This document shows, piece by piece, positions 59,741-64,000 of a stretch of 64,000 bases of DNA. Source of the DNA: Flavobacterium sp. AG291 (GTDB lineage Bacteria > Bacteroidota > Bacteroidia > Flavobacteriales > Flavobacteriaceae); the NCBI RefSeq assembly GCF_003350375.1, contig NZ_QQAR01000005.1, forward strand, positions 1 to 64,000, given 5' to 3'. Within the stretch, counting starts at the first letter, position 1, and each line of letters opens with the position of its first letter. A program made the position numbers and the translations under genes. The notes below the pieces were generated by a model, which did not search any database, had not been told where the DNA came from, and saw only the letters and a list, made by a program, of their open reading frames with translations.

Positions 59741-60709
59741 TTATTTAGAAAGAATATCCCCCACAATCATTCTGGCATGCACACGGCTGTTCTCTATAAA
59801 CCACTTATGGGTTTCAAGCCCACCGCATACAACCCCTGCAAGATACAAACCCTTCACATTAGTCTCCATAGTTTCAGGATTATAGTTTGGCGTACGGTTA
59901 ATACCTTCTGATATTTCAACTCCCGCAGCTTTTAAAAATTCAAGATCAGGACGATAGCCGGTTAACGCCAATACAAAGTCGGCTTCAACCAGTATTTCAC
60001 CATCCGGCGAATTGATAATTACTTCCTTCTCGTTAATCTCGATTATCTCCGAATAAAAATGAGCTTTGATGCTGCCTTCGGCAATACGGTTTTCAACATC
60101 GGGTTTAACCCAGTATTTAACCCTGTCGTTTATTTCACCTTTACGGATAACCATGGTAACATCGGCCCCCTTGCGGTAGCATTCCAGTGCCGCATCTACC
60201 GATGAGTTATTGGCTCCCACCACTACTACTTTACGAAAAGCATATTCGTGGGCTTCTTTGTAATAATGGCGCACATGTGGAAGATTCTCTCCCGGAATCT
60301 CCATATACATGGGAATATCATAAAAGCCGGTGGCTATAACTACATTTTTTGAAGTATAATCTGCCTTAGTAGTCTTAAGCGAAAAAACACCATTGGACTT
60401 ATCTACGCGATCAACTTTCTCAAAAAGATTAATATTCAGGTTAAAATGACGCTGAATATTGCGATAATACTCCAATGCCTCCTGCCTGCCCGGTTTGGGA
60501 GCTATACAGCTAAAGGGAACACCGCCTATCTCGAGCCTTTCGGCAGTTGAGAAAAAAGTCATATACAACGGGTAATTGAACAGGCTGTTTACCAGTGCAC
60601 CTTTTTCAATAATAATATAATTGAGCCCCTTGCGCTGTGCTTCAATACCGCAGGCCATGCCAATGGGTCCTCCACCTATAATTATCAGGTCGTATATTAC
60701 TTCTTCCAT
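59741..60709 (-). CDS. YpdA family thiol-disulfide reductase (putative bacillithiol reductase)
   Basis: The 322-residue flavoprotein has the FAD dinucleotide fold IIGGGPIGMACGIEAQRKG near 10 and the NADPH fold VVVVGANNSSVDAALECYRKG near 158. It lacks the CxxC motif of thioredoxin reductase, as YpdA/Bdr does. YpdA reduces oxidised bacillithiol with NADPH in Firmicutes. Bacteroidota also contain bacillithiol genes, but none is in this window, so the substrate is inferred from the family. Its start overlaps the end of the CYTH gene by 13 bases, so the two are cotranscribed. Confidence 0.88.
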   Translation of the reverse strand: MEEVIYDLIIIGGGPIGMACGIEAQRKGLNYIIIEKGALVNSLFNYPLYMTFFSTAERLEIGGVPFSCIAPKPGRQEALEYYRNIQRHFNLNINLFEKVDRVDKSNGVFSLKTTKADYTSKNVVIATGFYDIPMYMEIPGENLPHVRHYYKEAHEYAFRKVVVVGANNSSVDAALECYRKGADVTMVIRKGEINDRVKYWVKPDVENRIAEGSIKAHFYSEIIEINEKEVIINSPDGEILVEADFVLALTGYRPDLEFLKAAGVEISEGINRTPNYNPETMETNVKGLYLAGVVCGGLETHKWFIENSRVHARMIVGDILSK

Positions 60710-61170
60710 GTACTATACGGATTATTGCTCAGAAAAGCATTGTAGTAATGTGTATTTCCTGTTACTTCCTCTCCCAGCCATTGTGGTTTCTCAAAACTTT
60801 CATTTTCATCATTCAGTTCAACTTCAGCGATTACCAGTCCGGCATTAGCCCCAAAGAATTCATCCACTTCAAAAGTATGCTTGCCCACTTTTACTTCGTA
60901 GCGTATCTTATTAATACTGCCGCTTTCACATAAGGTAAGCAGGAGCTGAGCCTCATCGGCAGGAATTTCTTTCTCCCATTCAAAACGGCTGGTACCGCTC
61001 TCGTTACCGGCTCCTTTTATGGTAAGGAAACCCTGATCGCCTTTGGTACGCACGCGCACCGTTCGTTCGGGATTAGAATTCAGATAGCCCTGTGCTATTC
61101 GTTTCCGGCTAACAGCCTCATTTTTATAAGCGTCGGACAGCACCAGAAATTTACGTTCAATCTCAATCAT
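60697..61170 (-). CDS. CYTH domain protein
   Basis: The 157-residue protein is a CYTH (triphosphate tunnel metalloenzyme) domain: IEIERKFLV at the N-terminus gives the ExExK motif, followed by RVRTKGDQGFLTIKG near 38, KIRYEVKVGKHTFEVDEFFG near 89 and AEVELNDENESF near 115. Short family members hydrolyse tripolyphosphate or other triphosphates. The cellular role in this group is uncertain. It overlaps the YpdA gene by 13 bases and is the first gene of the pair. Confidence 0.9.
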   Translation of the reverse strand: MIEIERKFLVLSDAYKNEAVSRKRIAQGYLNSNPERTVRVRTKGDQGFLTIKGAGNESGTSRFEWEKEIPADEAQLLLTLCESGSINKIRYEVKVGKHTFEVDEFFGANAGLVIAEVELNDENESFEKPQWLGEEVTGNTHYYNAFLSNNPYSTWKK

Positions 61171-61333
61171 GTTCTTTGGAAATAATAGCTAAGGTAGGGA
61201 ATTTACAAGCTCATCTTTGCTTCAAAATTGAAGAAACTTTGCCAAACCTCTTAACCAAATACTAAAACCTTTCTATGTGTAAGGTTTTCCGGTTTATGAT
61301 TTGTATTTTTACGCTTCAGTCCCCATAAAACCT

Positions 61334-63364
61334 ATGAAGTTCAGAAAAACTAAAGATAAACCTAAGAATAATCTAGTCAATTTCTTCAAAACGAATTTTG
61401 ATGAGCATAACCTTTGGGAATATAAGGCGGAAGAAACCGACCTGCTGGCACAGCTTGTAAACATCATCCGCCCTAAAAAACCAAAACTTGTACATTCGGT
61501 TGATTTAGGTGAACTTTTACATGAACTTAAGGAAAATGCCAAATACCGCGAAGAACTTTCGCAGTATATAAAAGGACTTATAAAAGACAAGAAATTCAGC
61601 AATATACTTACCGATGCAGGCATAATATCTAATGCCGACTTTTTGTTCGAAGTAAAAAGGAGATTGTTTGCAAAACTTATCCCTGAACAACCGGAAAAAA
61701 ACACACTGGAATACATTCTTAACCAGGTGTTTTTTGTAAAAACAGACCCTGTATGGATCGACAAGATTCCGCCTCAGCAGATTGAACAACTTTTTGATCT
61801 GCTTCAATTCAAACCAATTTACGACGAAAGCAAAGATCAGCTAACCGAACTGATTTTTGCCATAGAAGTAAACATTCACCGTATAGCAGGACGTGCACTC
61901 GAACATGAAGTTATTAAAATGGTTCCCGAATATGAGAATCTCGAGAGCCCTTTTCTTGCTTTTCAGAGGGAATTTGGCGATGTAAGGGAAAAACTGCTAG
62001 ACAAAAAAAGAGATTATGTAACCTCCGACGACTTGGATTACAAACAACTGGTGCTACTACAACAGCAATGTTCCGACTATGTAAAGACTGCTTTTAAAAA
62101 TAGTGAAAAATTTGGCATATCACTACACGTCAATCAAACGTTGCTTCGTATCAGGCAGCAACTTGAGCGCTTACAGACACTTTTACCATTATTAGCCATA
62201 GATGCTCCTGAAGAAGCTAAGAAACACACCATTGAGCTTGCTAAAGACCTTATCAGCTATAACTGTGACAAAAACAACATAAGGAAGCTGATTAACGAAA
62301 GTACACAATTGCTTTCGTATGAAGTTACACAACATACAGCCCGTACCGGCGAACATTATATTACCAAAGGCCGTAAAGAATATTTCAGGATGCTTTGGGC
62401 AGCTTCAGGAGGTGGATTTATAGTAGCCATTCTCTGTATCATCAAGGTTTTTCTTTCCAAAATGGACACCAGTGCTTTCGGACAGGCCTTTTTTTACAGC
62501 ATGAACTATTCGTTGGGCTTCATTACCATTTACCTGTTAGGCTTTACGCTGGCTACCAAACAGCCGGCCATGACAGCATCGGCATTGATTAGCGCCCTTG
62601 AAGCGGGTAGAAAGAACGACCATATGCCTGATGCCGAAAAACACAAGGCCTTCGCCGAATTGTTTGCACGAGTATTCCGTTCGCAGTTCATTGCCTTTGT
62701 CGGCAATGTATTTGTAGCATTTCCGGTAGCATTGCTGGGCATCTGGCTTATAGATATTGCTTTTGATTATAACCTCGCACTTACCAAATGGTACCATCTT
62801 ATACACGACCTGAATCCTATTGATTCACTATCAATATTGCATGCTGCCATTGCAGGTGTTTTCCTCTTCCTATCCGGAATCATTGCCGGAGCGGTAGCCA
62901 ACCGCGATAAGTACCAGCATATTTATTATCGTATACAGGAACATCCCTTACTTAAAATGAGTCTTGGGCGTGTGCGTACCGAAAAGCTGGCCAAAATGTA
63001 CGAAAAGAAATGGGCAGGTATAGTTTCTAACTTCTGGTTTGGTATATTTATGGGAAGTACAGGTGCTATTGGTATTTTCCTGGGGCTTAACATTGATATA
63101 AGACACATTACTTTTGCCAGCGGAAATCTAGCTCTGGGGCTTTATGGCGCTAATTGGGAAGTATCGGATGAATTGCTGTTCTGGGGTATTTTTGGCATCG
63201 GTATTATTGGGGCAGTAAACTTCCTGGTAAGCTTTGGCCTTTCTATGGGACTAGCATTCCGTTCAAGAAACATCCCTATCTCAGAGATGCGCCTTGTAGC
63301 CGCTTCGGTATGGAGCTATTTTAAAAAGAGACCGTGGACGTTTTTCTTCCCTCCTCTGAAATAG
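61334..63364 (+). CDS. Membrane protein of the so-called site-specific recombinase family
   Basis: The product is 676 residues from the ATG at 61334; a TTG at 61301 is less likely. It resembles proteins labelled site-specific recombinase (PF10136, Gcr-like). The N-terminal 350 residues are helical and soluble. The C-terminal half has five or six membrane helices, for example GGFIVAILCIIKVFL near 363, FYSMNYSLGFITIYLLGFTLA near 390, FVAFPVALLGIWLIDIAF near 460, AAIAGVFLFLSGIIAGAVAN near 505 and FGIGIIGAVNFLVSFGLSMG near 625. No recombinase catalytic motif is visible, so the label is doubtful. It is a single gene. Confidence 0.8.
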   Translation: MKFRKTKDKPKNNLVNFFKTNFDEHNLWEYKAEETDLLAQLVNIIRPKKPKLVHSVDLGELLHELKENAKYREELSQYIKGLIKDKKFSNILTDAGIISNADFLFEVKRRLFAKLIPEQPEKNTLEYILNQVFFVKTDPVWIDKIPPQQIEQLFDLLQFKPIYDESKDQLTELIFAIEVNIHRIAGRALEHEVIKMVPEYENLESPFLAFQREFGDVREKLLDKKRDYVTSDDLDYKQLVLLQQQCSDYVKTAFKNSEKFGISLHVNQTLLRIRQQLERLQTLLPLLAIDAPEEAKKHTIELAKDLISYNCDKNNIRKLINESTQLLSYEVTQHTARTGEHYITKGRKEYFRMLWAASGGGFIVAILCIIKVFLSKMDTSAFGQAFFYSMNYSLGFITIYLLGFTLATKQPAMTASALISALEAGRKNDHMPDAEKHKAFAELFARVFRSQFIAFVGNVFVAFPVALLGIWLIDIAFDYNLALTKWYHLIHDLNPIDSLSILHAAIAGVFLFLSGIIAGAVANRDKYQHIYYRIQEHPLLKMSLGRVRTEKLAKMYEKKWAGIVSNFWFGIFMGSTGAIGIFLGLNIDIRHITFASGNLALGLYGANWEVSDELLFWGIFGIGIIGAVNFLVSFGLSMGLAFRSRNIPISEMRLVAASVWSYFKKRPWTFFFPPLK

Positions 63365-63419
63365 TTTTCAGTAAACTGAATCAGCACCAAATCTATCTGA
63401 ACCGTTAAGCGTATAAAAA

Positions 63420-64000
63420 CTATTTGCTCCCCAACTCCTCAATCTTGTCAGAGGTTATAACCGTTTGTATATAATTGTTATTGGCAAGCCAAAGCATGGC
63501 CCTGGCAATGGTTGCTGCCTTAATACTCCTGTACTTGGCCGCTCCGCCAAAGAGCAAAGGATTGAGTACCCACATAAAACCCTCGGCAATCTTTTCAGCA
63601 ATGCGGTTCTCTTTCCTTTCGGCAAGAATAAGCGAAGGCTGCAGCAAATGTACTTTGGTAATATGTTCCGATAAAACAGCTTCCTGCATTTCTCCTTTTG
63701 TGCGGTTATAAAAGATACTACTGTCGGCATCGGCGCCAATTGCCGAAACCACAATATAAGTACCTATGTGATTATCCGCAGCCAGCTTTGCAGCAGCAAC
63801 AGGAATTCCAAAATCGATATCGCGATAGGTTTTTTTATCAGGAGTTTTAGCTTTAGTAGTACCAATGCAGCAATATACCTCATCTCCCTTAAAAACATCA
63901 GCATAGGCGCTAAGTTCAAAAAGATTGATAAGATGTTCTTCGATTTTTGGATTGTTGTTTTTTACTGATGAACGGGCAAAAAGTTTTATTTTTTCGTAGC
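63420..64000 (-). CDS. NAD(P)-binding oxidoreductase, 5' end outside window
   Basis: The minus-strand reading frame is open from the stop codon at 63420 to the window end, giving at least 193 residues; the start lies beyond base 64000. The visible part contains VYCCIGTTKAKTPDKKTYRD, then DFGIPVAAAKLAAD, YIVVSAIGADADSS and FYNRTKGEMQEAV with the Tyr-x-x-x-Lys-like NRTKGE, as in atypical short-chain dehydrogenases of the HTATIP2/TIP30 type. The N-terminal glycine-rich NADP loop is missing only because of the window edge. Substrate is unknown. Confidence 0.82.
   Translation of the reverse strand, partial: YEKIKLFARSSVKNNNPKIEEHLINLFELSAYADVFKGDEVYCCIGTTKAKTPDKKTYRDIDFGIPVAAAKLAADNHIGTYIVVSAIGADADSSIFYNRTKGEMQEAVLSEHITKVHLLQPSLILAERKENRIAEKIAEGFMWVLNPLLFGGAAKYRSIKAATIARAMLWLANNNYIQTVITSDKIEELGSK

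Noticed and set aside
1..64000. tRNA, rRNA, insertion sequence, prophage or toxin-antitoxin genes
   Set aside because: I looked for these and saw no supporting sequence; an RNA gene search program would be needed to exclude a tRNA fully.

Overview
The window is a chromosomal segment from a member of the Bacteroidota, most likely family Flavobacteriaceae and probably a Flavobacterium-like genus. Evidence: a SusC/SusD pair, a secreted protein with a type IX secretion type-B C-terminal domain, the order acpP-fabF-rnc-IPExxxVDY-pyk, an OmpA protein with thrombospondin type 3 repeats, many lipoproteins with a Cys after a short signal, AT-rich intergenic DNA, few Shine-Dalgarno sites, and promoters of the TTG/TTTG...TAnnTTTG type. 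I see no rRNA, tRNA, insertion sequence, prophage, plasmid or CRISPR array. Most of the window is ordinary core chromosome.

Layout. 1-7.8 kb: orphan response regulator, thiL, a small secreted protein, glyS, comF, an Ig-like lipoprotein and a nitrilase-family amidase. 8-18.8 kb: a compact polysaccharide utilisation locus (susC-susD-GH30-GH30 on minus), divergent from a large membrane-spanning regulator (beta-propeller, Y_Y_Y, TM, coiled coil, LuxR-type HTH). The likely substrate is a beta-glucan with beta-1,6 linkages such as laminarin side chains or fungal glucan; this is inferred from GH30. 18.8-22.5 kb: sdhCAB. 22.7-27.6 kb: ChaN-like protein, HMG-CoA synthase, aminopeptidase P, alpha/beta hydrolase. 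27.7-36.4 kb: an AddB-like nuclease and an AddA-like helicase-nuclease, separated by ompA and kbl. 36.5-40.6 kb: superoxide dismutase, a duplicated hairpin cassette, a PurF-type amidotransferase and a PfkB kinase. 40.7-47.6 kb: two lipoproteins, rnhA, purN, then the fatty-acid, RNase III and pyruvate kinase cluster. 47.7-54.0 kb: a GbsR/MarR regulator with a complete RND efflux system. 54.2-64.0 kb: a lipoprotein, a T9SS-secreted PKD protein, a radical SAM protein, a YpdA-like reductase with a CYTH protein, a membrane protein of the so-called site-specific recombinase family, and an NAD(P)-binding protein cut by the window end.

Regulation can be read at several places. The efflux operon has a perfect inverted repeat inside its promoter, probably the site of its own GbsR-type repressor. 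A near-palindrome with a central CG sits between the putative -33 and -7 boxes of susC. ompA, sdhC, pfkB and the lipoprotein gene at 40.7 kb have good matches to the Bacteroidota promoter. Many genes end in clear intrinsic terminators.

The most unusual non-coding signals are an 83-bp cassette present twice after the superoxide dismutase gene, whose hairpin is kept by compensatory base changes; a dispersed family of imperfect palindromes in intergenic DNA; four successive hairpins after the efflux operon; and a putative leader of about 330 nt with three tiny ORFs before the T9SS-secreted protein. All functions are read from sequence motifs and recalled family knowledge; no database search was run.
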